From the NCBI GenBank assembly GCA_947600065.1, contig CANQFZ010000005.1, positions 1 to 64,000 on the forward strand: 64,000 bases of DNA, given 5' to 3'. Of the stretch, positions 7,402 through 14,890 are shown one piece after another (positions within the stretch are counted from its first letter, which is position 1; every line of letters begins with the position of its first letter). The notes under the pieces were generated by a model. It ran no database searches. It was not told the DNA's origin and saw only the letters and a program-made list of their open reading frames with translations. Made by a program: the position numbers and the translations under genes. The stretch comes from an uncultured Clostridia bacterium (GTDB lineage Bacteria > Bacillota > Clostridia > Oscillospirales > Ruminococcaceae).

Positions 7402-8049
7402 TCAGGGAACTATCACAAATCCCTGCGGAGGCGGCGGAAGCTCGATGTTGCCGCCGGGCTTAGCGTCAAGGCTCTTAGAGGACGTTTTGACAGAGCCCGA
7501 AACCCACGCAAAGAATTGTGCCATATCTCCCGCCGAAAGTGAATTCATCATCAAAACGCTTTCGGTTATTTGTTTAAGATACGTAGTATTTGCGTTTGAA
7601 CCTGCCGCGCAGGCTATAATGTTTGCGGCTTTCATATTCCGCACTTTTACAACGGCTTCTCTGAAAGTTTCGGTATCAGTCGGCGAGCCGTCAGTCAAGA
7701 TAAACACAAGCGGCCGCCAGTCGCCCTTTTGAGTTTCCGTAGACTTTCTGACTTCCGTTTCTACGCAGTCCATAAGGACATTCAGCGCTTCTCCCAGCGC
7801 CGTTGCGCCGCCCGCGGATATTTCGGGCTCTTTAAATTGCATAAGCTCGGTGAGCGGGGTCACCTGCCGCGCGGAGCTGTCGAAGGTGATAACAGAGAGA
7901 TACGCTGTTTCGAGCGCCTGGGGGTCGCCTCTAAGTTCCGAAAGGAGTGCCTTTATGCCTTGTTTTACTGCTTCTATGGGCTCGCCCATCATTGATCCCG
8001 AGCAGTCCAGCAGCAAATAAACGGGAAGTCTGCGTGAAAAATCTGACAT
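7402..8049 (-). CDS. VWA-domain protein, TerY-like
   Basis: 215 residues, essentially one von Willebrand factor A domain. The MIDAS metal site is intact: DCSGSM near residue 15, a conserved Thr in GGATALGEAL near 83 and LTDGSPTD near 120. No signal peptide or membrane segment, so cytoplasmic. It resembles TerY, a VWA protein encoded with PP2C phosphatases in Ter/chemical-stress clusters, and probably assembles metal-dependent complexes with the phosphatase or TerD proteins. First gene after a strong sigma-A-type promoter; AAAGGAG precedes the ATG. Confidence 0.9.
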   Translation of the reverse strand: MSDFSRRLPVYLLLDCSGSMMGEPIEAVKQGIKALLSELRGDPQALETAYLSVITFDSSARQVTPLTELMQFKEPEISAGGATALGEALNVLMDCVETEVRKSTETQKGDWRPLVFILTDGSPTDTETFREAVVKVRNMKAANIIACAAGSNANTTYLKQITESVLMMNSLSAGDMAQFFAWVSGSVKTSSKSLDAKPGGNIELPPPPQGFVIVP

Positions 8050-8093
8050 GGAATTATTCTCCTTTTTATTTTTTCGCCGATATCTTTAATTCA

Positions 8094-8122
8094 ATTATAC
8101 AACAACTTATTCCAGAAGTCAA
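8094..8122 (-). promoter_or_regulatory. Sigma-A-type promoter of the Ter cluster
   Basis: On the minus strand TTGACT, a 17-base spacer and TATAAT lie about 45 bases before the VWA start codon. It is the only strong promoter I see upstream of the Ter genes. Confidence 0.8.
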
Positions 8123-8204
8123 GAGTTCAATAAAAAAAGAAGTAAGATGTAAGAGGTAAGAAATCAAGCCGAAAAATGTTCGCATAATATAACGTTCTCT
8201 CGCC

Positions 8205-8363
8205 CTATCCCCCTTCCCCCTTCCCCGAAGGGGAAGGGGGAAATGATGCAGGGCGCTGCGCGCCCTGCACCCGCCTGTTGGCAGTTGACAGAGTACAGTT
8301 TACGCATTGAACGCTGTAGTCAGTAATAGCCGAAAGGTTGTTTGCTGAATATGACAAATAAAA
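8205..8363 (-). repeat. 3'-end composite element, copy 2, with two GC hairpins
   Basis: Holds most of the gap 8050-8400. In minus-strand order after the terminator: the conserved tail (ATATTCAGC...CTTTCGGCTATTACTG...CTGTCAACTGCCAACAG, 8275-8363), then hairpin TGCAGGGCGC/GCGCCCTGCA (8247-8269), then CCCCCTTCCCC-GAA-GGGGAAGGGGG (8216-8240). No gene is visible in the gap. Confidence 0.75.
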
Positions 8364-8398
8364 AGAGGTAAGAGGTTTAAACCTTACCTCTTACCTCT
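8358..8398 (-). terminator. Intrinsic terminator after the tandem orphan genes
   Basis: Stem AGAGGTAAGAGG (8364-8375) / CCTCTTACCTCT (8387-8398), with TTTAAA within the loop. On the minus strand it ends in TTTTTATTTG. It starts two bases past the stop of the 8401-9141 gene. The stem is made of GAGGTAA heptads. Confidence 0.88.
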
Positions 8399-8400
8399 GA

Positions 8401-9141
8401 TTATACCGGGTTCTTTTGCGAATCAATATCCATCTTTGAAAGATACATAGCACATTCCAGTGCTTTGCCGTACAATTCGTCGGGATTTCCGTCAATATGC
8501 AACAGAACACCCTGAAGTACGATACCAAACAGCACCGACCATTCGTCCGCGCTTTTGCAGACTTCTGCTGTCGTTTCCCGATATATCCCGAACCAGCTTT
8601 TACGCACAAGCTTGTAAACTTCGTCGGGCGGGAATTTTCCCCATATCAGATAGTTTTCGTTTCCCGCGTTGTCAACGCCCCGCCTTGCAAAAGCGTGTAT
8701 GTCGGGAACTTCTCTTTCGGGAAACTTATTTTTGTAATAACCGTTCAGAAAACTTAAGACCGAAAAATTATTTTCAAGGAGATACGAGTTCACAGCGTCT
8801 CCGAAATAAAACTTTCTGCCGTCCTTTGTTCCAAGCTCGATAAACTTTTCGCCTTTCTCCTTTACCGTTTCATGACAGACATATCCCGTAACCCCCGCCG
8901 CAACAAGCAAACGCGGCTCGGGGTCTTTATGCACGACCTCAAACATCTTTATGAACCGTCCTGCTTCATTTGATAGCCGATATACGTCATCAAACGTAAC
9001 GGCGGCGTTTGCGTCGGGATTGCTTTGTTTAGAGGGTTCCGCACTGTTTTTCGTATCATGAAATGACGCAATGAATTTTTCTTCTTGTTCTGTAAAAGAA
9101 CTGTCGGTTTTTGCTTTCTTGAAAGGATTTTTGAAAAGCAT
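8401..9141 (-). CDS. Hypothetical protein, paralogue of the upstream gene
   Basis: 246 residues; family not recognised. No signal peptide or membrane segment. Residues ~1-45 are a variable polar arm after MLFKNPFKK. The remainder aligns along its whole length with the neighbouring 238-residue protein, sharing ATGYVCHETVK-like (here VTGYVCHETVKEKGEKF), KFYFGDAVN, NYLIWGKFPPDEVYK, CKSADEW and ALECAMYLSKMDIDSQK. Conserved Cys and His in VCHETVK could be functional but this is a guess. Tandem duplication with divergence. The ATG is preceded by AAGGAG directly abutting a GAGGTAAGAGGT heptad repeat. Confidence 0.8.
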   Translation of the reverse strand: MLFKNPFKKAKTDSSFTEQEEKFIASFHDTKNSAEPSKQSNPDANAAVTFDDVYRLSNEAGRFIKMFEVVHKDPEPRLLVAAGVTGYVCHETVKEKGEKFIELGTKDGRKFYFGDAVNSYLLENNFSVLSFLNGYYKNKFPEREVPDIHAFARRGVDNAGNENYLIWGKFPPDEVYKLVRKSWFGIYRETTAEVCKSADEWSVLFGIVLQGVLLHIDGNPDELYGKALECAMYLSKMDIDSQKNPV

Positions 9142-9183
9142 AATATCTCCTTGACCTCTTACCTCTAAAGGTTGTAAACGTTA

Positions 9184-9900
9184 TTATATCGGCTTCTTTT
9201 GTGAATCTATATCCATTCCGGAAAGGTACATAGCACATTCCAATGCCTTGCGGTATAATTCGTCGGGATCGCCGTTCATATGCATAAGAATTTCCTGAAG
9301 TGTTATTCCAAACAGCGTCGGCCATTCGTCCGCGCTTTTGCAGATTTCCTCCGCCTTTTGGCGGTACAGCCCCATCCAGCCCGTCAGTGCAAATTTAAAA
9401 ACATCATCGGGCCTATACTTTCCCCATATCAGATAATTCACATTCCCTATATCGGCAACGCCCTGCCTTATGGCGGCATTTATGTCGGGAACATCCTTTC
9501 CGTGGAATTTGTGCTGATAATAACCGCCCAGATAAGTAAAGACCGAATTGCTGTTTTCAAAGAAATAGCGGTTTATCGCGGCTCCGAAATAAAAATGTCT
9601 CCCGTCCTTTGTTTCCCTCACATCAAACTTTTCGCCTTTTGCCTTTACCGTTTCATGGCAGACAAATCCCGTTGTTCCCGATGCGATAAGCAAACGCATA
9701 TCGGGATCTTCGTGCAGGCTCTCGAACATCTTTGCTAAAGACAGGGCTCCGTTATAGAGCCGAGACAGATTATTGTCGGTGGTAAGGACGACTTTTTCAA
9801 AGCCGCCTTGTTGGTCGGCTTTATTGCTGAATGTGATTTTTTCTTCTTGTTTCTTAGAAGAATTGCTGTCAGGTTTGCTGAAAAGATCTTTGAAAAACAT
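9184..9900 (-). CDS. Hypothetical protein, tandem paralogue
   Basis: 238 residues; family not recognised. Starts MFFKDLFSKPDSN, then a short polar arm and a globular region with TTGFVCHETVKAKGEKF near residue 77, HFYFGAAINRYFFEN, VNYLIWGKYRPDDVFKF near 150, EICKSADEWPTLFGI and ALECAMYLSGMDIDSQK at the end. These motifs are shared with the downstream paralogue. Thirteen bases separate it from the GH5 gene upstream, so it is probably part of the 13.6-8.4 kb minus-strand operon. Cytoplasmic by lack of targeting signals. Confidence 0.8.
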   Translation of the reverse strand: MFFKDLFSKPDSNSSKKQEEKITFSNKADQQGGFEKVVLTTDNNLSRLYNGALSLAKMFESLHEDPDMRLLIASGTTGFVCHETVKAKGEKFDVRETKDGRHFYFGAAINRYFFENSNSVFTYLGGYYQHKFHGKDVPDINAAIRQGVADIGNVNYLIWGKYRPDDVFKFALTGWMGLYRQKAEEICKSADEWPTLFGITLQEILMHMNGDPDELYRKALECAMYLSGMDIDSQKKPI

Positions 9901-9912
9901 TTATTCTCCTTA

Positions 9913-10935
9913 TTATAAGTATTTTATCATCTCGTCAAGTATCCCGCTGTTTCCGTTGTCGATAAGTCCGAAGTCCATCTGCTTGTAACTCCAGATTGCT
10001 CTGCCGATATTCAGTTCTTCAAACGCCTTGTTTATGTCTTTGAGCCAGCGCAGTCCGCTTTCCTTGTCGGCAAGGTCGATAAACCCGTATTCCCCGCAGT
10101 AAAGCGCAATGTCGCGCTTTTCACAGTAATCGACAACGGGCTTGAAGCTGTTTACAAAAAACGTATAGTCAAGCTCTTTTTCGCCGAATTTTTCAAGTTC
10201 GGGCGTAAGATGTGCGTTTATCTTTTTGGTTTCCTCGGCATAAACAGGTGCGGGCTTCGGATATGTTATCCTGAAATCGGGCTTCATTCTGTCGACCCAG
10301 TACGCGCCCTGATGAGTAAAAATAATCGGCTCGTAACAGTGAAAGTTGAACACAACGTTTTTGTCCTTCGGAATATCAAGGTCAAAAATTGCTTCAATCG
10401 CGCAGTTGTGATAACCTCCGAGCAAAATTTTAACGTCGGGGCATATCTCGCGTATAGCGGAAATCGCTTTCGTTGCCGTTTCGTTCCAGATTTTATTGAA
10501 CTTCGGATCGGTTACTTCGTTTAAAAGCTCAAACGCCACCGTGTCGGAGTATTTCCCGAACCTGCGTGAAATCTCTTTCCACAATTCAACAAACCGCTCT
10601 CTGAGCTTTTCGTCCTCAAAAAATCCGACATAATTCGGATCATCAAACACAAACCCGCAGATCTTGTGCAGGTCGAGAACCATATTCAGCCCGTACCTTC
10701 TGCACCACAAAATTGCATTTTCGACATACTTAAATCCGCTGTCGATATACTCTCCGTCCTCGGTCTGTATAACATTATAGTCCACGGGCACTCTCACATG
10801 GTCTATTCCCCAGTGTGAAACACGCTCGAAATCCGCCTCGGTTATAAAATTTTCGAGCCTGTCCTTTGAATAGTCGCACTGCGACAGCCAACCGCCGAAA
10901 TTTACGCCCTTGTTAAATCCGTCAAATTTTTTCAT
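9913..10935 (-). CDS. Cytoplasmic glycoside hydrolase family 5 enzyme
   Basis: 340 residues, one (beta/alpha)8 GH5 catalytic domain. FNKGVNFGGWLSQCD at the N-terminus, DHVRVPVDYNVI, FELLNEVTDPK near residue 142 (acid/base Glu) and ALYCGEYGF near 285 (nucleophile Glu) mark the clan GH-A active site. There is no signal peptide, so it probably acts on imported oligosaccharides, with cello- or manno-oligosaccharides as likely but unproven substrates. It sits in an operon with an HD protein and orphan genes, not with transporters. GAGAGGT lies before the ATG. Confidence 0.88.
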   Translation of the reverse strand: MKKFDGFNKGVNFGGWLSQCDYSKDRLENFITEADFERVSHWGIDHVRVPVDYNVIQTEDGEYIDSGFKYVENAILWCRRYGLNMVLDLHKICGFVFDDPNYVGFFEDEKLRERFVELWKEISRRFGKYSDTVAFELLNEVTDPKFNKIWNETATKAISAIREICPDVKILLGGYHNCAIEAIFDLDIPKDKNVVFNFHCYEPIIFTHQGAYWVDRMKPDFRITYPKPAPVYAEETKKINAHLTPELEKFGEKELDYTFFVNSFKPVVDYCEKRDIALYCGEYGFIDLADKESGLRWLKDINKAFEELNIGRAIWSYKQMDFGLIDNGNSGILDEMIKYL

Positions 10936-10974
10936 ACTTTTTTACCTCTCATATATGTCCGAAATAATCAGATA

Positions 10975-11568
10975 TTACTTTTGGTCGGGATTTTTCTCCA
11001 AGAAATAACTAGCCTCCATATCCGCCGTTGCAAGGGCGAATGCGAGCGGGAACATTTCTAAAGCCCTTCCTATGGTGTTCTTGTCCTCAATTCCCGAAAA
11101 CGCCATATGCCAGCGTATAGCCATTGCTTCCTCACGCGAAAGCCGCATAAAGCCGCTTACCATATAAACGCTCTTTTCGCCGTGACCGTAGGGAAGATTG
11201 TCGGTTACGGAATAGAAAGGAGTTTTTTCCCATTGTCCTGTTTTGTCGTTTTTGACGTTTCTGTATGATATCGAGTAGATGTTTACCTTGCAAATATCAT
11301 GAAGCAGCGCAACGACCGCGGCTGTTTCTTCGTTTACGTGAATGTCATATACTTCTTTTACCCTCGGTCTTTCGAGATAATCCACAAGACATTTGTAAAC
11401 ATTGAGAGAATGGCGGAGCAGCCCTCCCTCAAAAGCGCAGTGGTATTTTGTAGAAGCGGGCGCGGTAAAGAAATCGCTTTTGTTTTCGAGAAAATCAAGG
11501 AGTTTATCAGCGCCCTCGCGGGTTATTTTTTCCTTGAATATGGATATAAATTCTTCTTTGTCAGTCAT
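10975..11568 (-). CDS. HD-domain metal-dependent hydrolase
   Basis: 197 residues. Histidine/aspartate pattern of the HD superfamily: RHSLNVYK near residue 52, ALLHDICK near 91 (the HD doublet), YGHGEKSVYM near 127, IRWHMAF near 150 and ATADMEAS near 180. Such proteins are phosphohydrolases acting on nucleotides or related compounds; the substrate is not evident. No regulatory domain is attached. Its start overlaps the stop of the SUFU-domain gene by 8 bases, so the two are translationally coupled. AAAGGAA precedes the ATG. Confidence 0.85.
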   Translation of the reverse strand: MTDKEEFISIFKEKITREGADKLLDFLENKSDFFTAPASTKYHCAFEGGLLRHSLNVYKCLVDYLERPRVKEVYDIHVNEETAAVVALLHDICKVNIYSISYRNVKNDKTGQWEKTPFYSVTDNLPYGHGEKSVYMVSGFMRLSREEAMAIRWHMAFSGIEDKNTIGRALEMFPLAFALATADMEASYFLEKNPDQK

Positions 11569-13582
11569 TTTGGTTTCCTTTCAATAAGAGATATTCTCCG
11601 TTTATAGACGGAAGCATGATATTTACGTCTTTTTCCGAGAACTCAAGAACAACGGGCTTTATCCCGAAAAACCTTTTCAGATCTATACAGCATTCTTTTA
11701 GAGCCGCAGATTTCAAGACGACCGAGTCTTTCTCATAAAATTTTTCCAAGATATTTTCGGTGGTTCTTGCGGTAGCGATCGCGAACAAAAACGGCTCGTC
11801 ACAGGCGCTCAGTATGTGCGTAAGCCTTTCGAGCGGAGTTTCTTCGTCTTGCTTAATCTCAGTGATAATAAACGTAAGCGGATATTTTCGCGTTATTTTA
11901 CAGTTCCTTACGTTTTCGCGCGACTCATAATACGCTTCATTCTGATCCTTTTGAAATTCCAATTTACAGCCGAAGATCTTTTCCGCCTTTTTTATGAGCG
12001 GGAGCGAGTCTTTATAGTTATAGTCGCTGTATTCATTAAAGAAAATATCAAATGCTTTATCTATGTATCTTGACAGCTTATGATAATATCTCTCATCAAA
12101 CGGAGCGAACATATATGCCTCGTCCTGAAATTCTTCGGAGTTATATTTTTCCGTTCCGAAATAATCTTCCGCGCAATTATCCACGTCTCCGGGATAGAAA
12201 CAGTCGTCAAAGCGGTTGTTCCAGTCATAATATCTGCGGGTGAACATATATCCCAAAAAGCTCAGATATTGTGTTGTAAGATCTCCTCCCGTCCGCTCTA
12301 TAACAAGGTTTCTCAGGTCGAAAAATCTCCCCAAGACAATATCGCTTATAAGCTCGGGATTATCATAGAAAAAGTTTCTGTTGTGCAGGCGGTGTTCTAT
12401 ACACCAGTGAAGGAACATTGCGATATGATTACAGCCGTTTATTTCATCGAGCGGAAGCTTTTTGTCAAAGATCTTTTTCGAGTGTATATATGTCGAATCT
12501 ATAACGCCTTCTTTCATATAGCCTTTGCAGACGTTTTCGCGGTTTATGTCGACGATATGAGAAACGTTCATTTTTTCCAGCAGAGCGTGGGCGTCGTTGT
12601 CTACCTTGAAATCAACTTCCTCTCGGTAAAGCGGAATGACCTCAAAAAAGTTTACTTTATCGCCGCTCGGGAGCTTGCATGTGCTCGCTCCGTCGTCAAC
12701 GTCTTCGGGATATACGAGCAAAGTTCCGCATAGCTTTGTATTGTTGGCAAACGGTGTTTTGTTGTCTACCGAGTGACCCCAGCCGAGCCAGGTCTTAGAG
12801 TTTATCGGAAGCCGCGAAAGGTTTTTCAAAAGCGATATCGGCCAGAACCATTCGTCCGAATTTTCGCCGATCTTCCAGCTTTTCGGAAGGCAAATCAAAA
12901 GCTCTGCGCGCCCGTTTTCTTCTTCGCTAAGTCCTTCGGGAACGTCCATTATATGAGCGCCCATTCCTACGGTTATAAGCGTATAATAGTCGCGCTTTTC
13001 CGTCGGAGGAACGATGTAAATATCGCAATGTATATCGGGAGAATGTATCTCGTGGAAAATTGTCGGAAACTCTCCGAAATATTCTTCGATATGATCCTCT
13101 AAAGCATAAATTTCTTCTTCGTCATACAGCTCACATTCGCTTTGATCTTCCTCATTCTCCTCGTAGTCTTCGTTTTCTTCTCTTTCGCTTTCTATAAGGT
13201 CGAGAAAATTTCCCGCTTCGTTTAGGACATTTTCGGGAGGGTTTAAGTTCATACACCTTGCAAATGAGATCTGCGCTCTTTCGAGAATATCCTCCCTCTT
13301 TTCGTTGTCGGGCTTTACGTCAAGAGCAACGAAATAGAGAGCCATTCCCATGCGGAAATGCCAGTGATAATCCCCGTCGAGCCTTTCGCGCCGGCTTTCG
13401 AGGACGTTTACGGCTTTTTTATATTCCTTTTCTTCAATGTATGCGTCCGCGATAATAGTAAGCGCTTCGTCGCCAAGTTCGCTCAAAGGCAGCAGACGTG
13501 CGGCGGAAACGATTTTTTCGGTTTCGTCGTTGTCCGACCATTCTTTTAGTTGTTTAAGCAGTTCACGATTATCAATGCGCAT
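11561..13582 (-). CDS. Large cytoplasmic protein with helical-repeat N-terminus and SUFU domain
   Basis: 673 residues. Residues ~1-125 look like TPR-type helical repeats (EALTIIADAYIEEKEYKKAV, WHFRMGMALYF). An acidic stretch follows at ~130-160. Residues ~162-345 match the suppressor-of-fused (SUFU) family: FGEFPTIFHEI, DIYIVPPTEKRDYYTLITVG, ELLICLPKSWK, WLGWGHSV and a late FFEVIPLYREE. The C-terminal ~330 residues are unrecognised apart from a conserved-looking FHW/HRL region. Bacterial SUFU domains are often linked to toxin immunity or to housekeeping genes of unknown role; nothing here decides which. AGGAG precedes the ATG. Confidence 0.78.
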   Translation of the reverse strand: MRIDNRELLKQLKEWSDNDETEKIVSAARLLPLSELGDEALTIIADAYIEEKEYKKAVNVLESRRERLDGDYHWHFRMGMALYFVALDVKPDNEKREDILERAQISFARCMNLNPPENVLNEAGNFLDLIESEREENEDYEENEEDQSECELYDEEEIYALEDHIEEYFGEFPTIFHEIHSPDIHCDIYIVPPTEKRDYYTLITVGMGAHIMDVPEGLSEEENGRAELLICLPKSWKIGENSDEWFWPISLLKNLSRLPINSKTWLGWGHSVDNKTPFANNTKLCGTLLVYPEDVDDGASTCKLPSGDKVNFFEVIPLYREEVDFKVDNDAHALLEKMNVSHIVDINRENVCKGYMKEGVIDSTYIHSKKIFDKKLPLDEINGCNHIAMFLHWCIEHRLHNRNFFYDNPELISDIVLGRFFDLRNLVIERTGGDLTTQYLSFLGYMFTRRYYDWNNRFDDCFYPGDVDNCAEDYFGTEKYNSEEFQDEAYMFAPFDERYYHKLSRYIDKAFDIFFNEYSDYNYKDSLPLIKKAEKIFGCKLEFQKDQNEAYYESRENVRNCKITRKYPLTFIITEIKQDEETPLERLTHILSACDEPFLFAIATARTTENILEKFYEKDSVVLKSAALKECCIDLKRFFGIKPVVLEFSEKDVNIMLPSINGEYLLLKGNQND

Positions 13583-14012
13583 AAAACTGTACTCCTGTAA
13601 AAACTTTTTTTACAACCTGATTATACACTATATAGCGTAAAACAGTTTGTAAAAAATTATTTGTGGTTCTTTACAAACATTGTTTTTCTAAATAACGTTA
13701 TCTCGCCCTATCCCCCTGCCCCCTTCCCCGAAGGGGAAGGGGGAGAGTGCGGGGCGCCGGGCGCGCCCCGCGCCCCCGCCATTTGAGAGGTTAGAGGTAA
13801 AAGATAAGAAGTCAAAGATCATTTAAAAAAAGTTATTTGAAATAAAAGGAAAGAAGTCGGAATTTGTTTTATGTATAAAAACTTTTCCTCTCAAATCCTT
13901 GCCTCATACATTTAACTTCATTTAGAAAAAGATCCTTGTTCAGACTGCATAGAAAGTTCCCGATATATTAAACACGATTTGGCTTTCAATTCTTACCTCT
14001 TACCTCTAAAAC
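13583..14012. repeat. Repeat mosaic downstream of rpsT
   Basis: No gene seen. From right to left it holds GAGGTAA heptads (13988-14012), a fragment TTCAGACTGCATAGAAAG (13939-13956) of the nested-hairpin family, heptads and an AAAGTTATTTG module (13788-13850), GC hairpin GCGGGGCGC/GCGCCCCGC (13749-13771), CCCCCTTCCCC-GAA-GGGGAAGGGGG (13719-13743), and a GTTATTT...AAAGAAC string shared with 14470-14510 and 63850-63885. The last ~90 bases before the SUFU gene contain only its leader; a TATAAT-like box there lacks a convincing -35. Confidence 0.65.
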
Positions 14013-14047
14013 ATTCGCCCGCTAGCTTTAAATTGCCGCGGGCGAAT
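14013..14047 (-). terminator. rpsT terminator
   Basis: Perfect 10-bp stem ATTCGCCCGC / GCGGGCGAAT with a TTTAAA-containing loop, followed on the minus strand by GTTTTA. It starts 7 bases past the rpsT stop. Confidence 0.85.
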
Positions 14048-14054
14048 AAAATAT

Positions 14055-14294
14055 TCAAGCGTTAGCCTTTTTAGCAAGCTGCGATTTAAGACGAGCAGCC
14101 TTGTTCTTGTGGATAAGACCTTTTCCCGCGGCCTTGTCTGCTGCAACGCTCGCCGCCTTTACGGTTTCAGCGTCTGCACCCTCTGCGCGTGCCTTTTTAA
14201 CGGCAGTGCGAAGCGCGGACTTGGCAGCCTTGTTCGCTTCGGTCCTTTCTTTAGAAACAAGGACTCTTTTCTTTGCGGATTTTATATTCGGCAT
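14055..14294 (-). CDS. rpsT: 30S ribosomal protein S20
   Basis: 79 residues from the ATG encoding [16 protein letters not shown], the usual S20 opening. A longer in-frame start 26 codons upstream is rejected because GAGGGGGTG sits directly before this ATG. Lys/Ala-rich helical protein ([23 protein letters not shown]) that binds 16S rRNA early in 30S assembly. Monocistronic: own promoter upstream and terminator downstream. Confidence 0.97.
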   Translation of the reverse strand: MPNIKSAKKRVLVSKERTEANKAAKSALRTAVKKARAEGADAETVKAASVAADKAAGKGLIHKNKAARLKSQLAKKANA

Positions 14295-14322
14295 TTTATT
14301 CACCCCCTCAATAATATGACAG

Positions 14323-14344
14323 AAAAAACGGTTTTCCCGTTTTT
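14323..14344 (-). promoter_or_regulatory. rpsT leader hairpin, possible attenuator
   Basis: On the minus strand AAAAACGG, a short A-rich loop and CCGTTTTTT lie between the promoter and the ribosome-binding site. This is terminator-shaped and could limit S20 synthesis; S20 autoregulation is known in other bacteria, but the mechanism here is inference. Confidence 0.4.
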
Positions 14345-14370
14345 GCATATTTCTTCTAACAGTAATAATC

Positions 14371-14399
14371 ATTATAACATATTTATTTCAAAATTGCAA
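14371..14399 (-). promoter_or_regulatory. rpsT promoter
   Basis: Minus strand TTGCAA, 17-base spacer, TATAAT, with TG one base upstream of the -10 box (extended -10). About 75 bases before the rpsT start codon. Confidence 0.75.
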
Positions 14400-14439
14400 G
14401 CATTTTTTTGAAAATAATTGAAAAAATAAATCCAGCTTA

Positions 14440-14840
14440 TATAAAAACCTAATGTGAAAAACCTATTTGATGTTCTTTTCAAACGTTGTTTCTTTAAATA
14501 ACACTCTCGCACCCTATCCTTTTAGAGGTTAGAGTTAAGAAGTAAGAGGTAAGAATTTCGGGGAACTTCTGAGATAAAAAGTTGTTTGGTTTTCGGAGAA
14601 AGAGGCTGGAGGCTAGAATGCTAACGAGAAACGAACTGCCTTTCAGTTACAACTCTAACCTCTTACCTCTAACCTCTAGAAGGAGAGTGCGGGGCGCTGC
14701 GCGCCCCGCAACCCCGCCTGTCAACCGCCAACAGGCGCGCACCTCAATCCCTTTTGAGGTAAGAGGTTAGAAGTAAGATGTAAGAAAATTAAAGGTGGTT
14801 TGGGAGAAAAAGTTTTTTTGTTTTCGGAGAAAAGAGAATT
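14440..14840. repeat. Repeat mosaic between rpsT and gpr
   Basis: No gene seen. Contains the GTTCTTTTCAAACG...AAATAAC string (14470-14505), GAGGTAA heptads plus the AAAAGTTGTTTGGTTTTC module (14523-14600), GAGGCTGGAGGCTAGA and further heptads (14600-14680), GC hairpin TGCGGGGCGC/GCGCCCCGCA (14688-14710), CCTGTCAACCGCCAACAGG (part of the composite tail), and a second heptad/AAAGTTTTTTTG module (14752-14830). Confidence 0.65.
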
Positions 14841-14890
14841 TTAGTAATATAGGCTGAAATTTTATACCTATTATAATAGGGAGGATAAAA

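Noticed and set aside
1673..8049. Calling the cluster tellurite resistance
   Set aside because: TerD family membership is clear, but TerC and TerB are absent here and Ter genes respond to many stresses; the label would overstate function.
8139..8165. Possible CRISPR-like direct repeats in the GAGGTAA strings
   Set aside because: Units are 7 bases, directly adjacent and degenerate, with no spacers of uniform length and no cas genes in the window.
11561..13582. Hedgehog-type signalling role for the SUFU domain
   Set aside because: Bacterial SUFU proteins have unrelated contexts; only the fold family is supported.
14295..14372. N-terminal extension of S20
   Set aside because: S20 starts at MPNIKSAKK with its own ribosome-binding site; the extension is leader sequence containing a hairpin.
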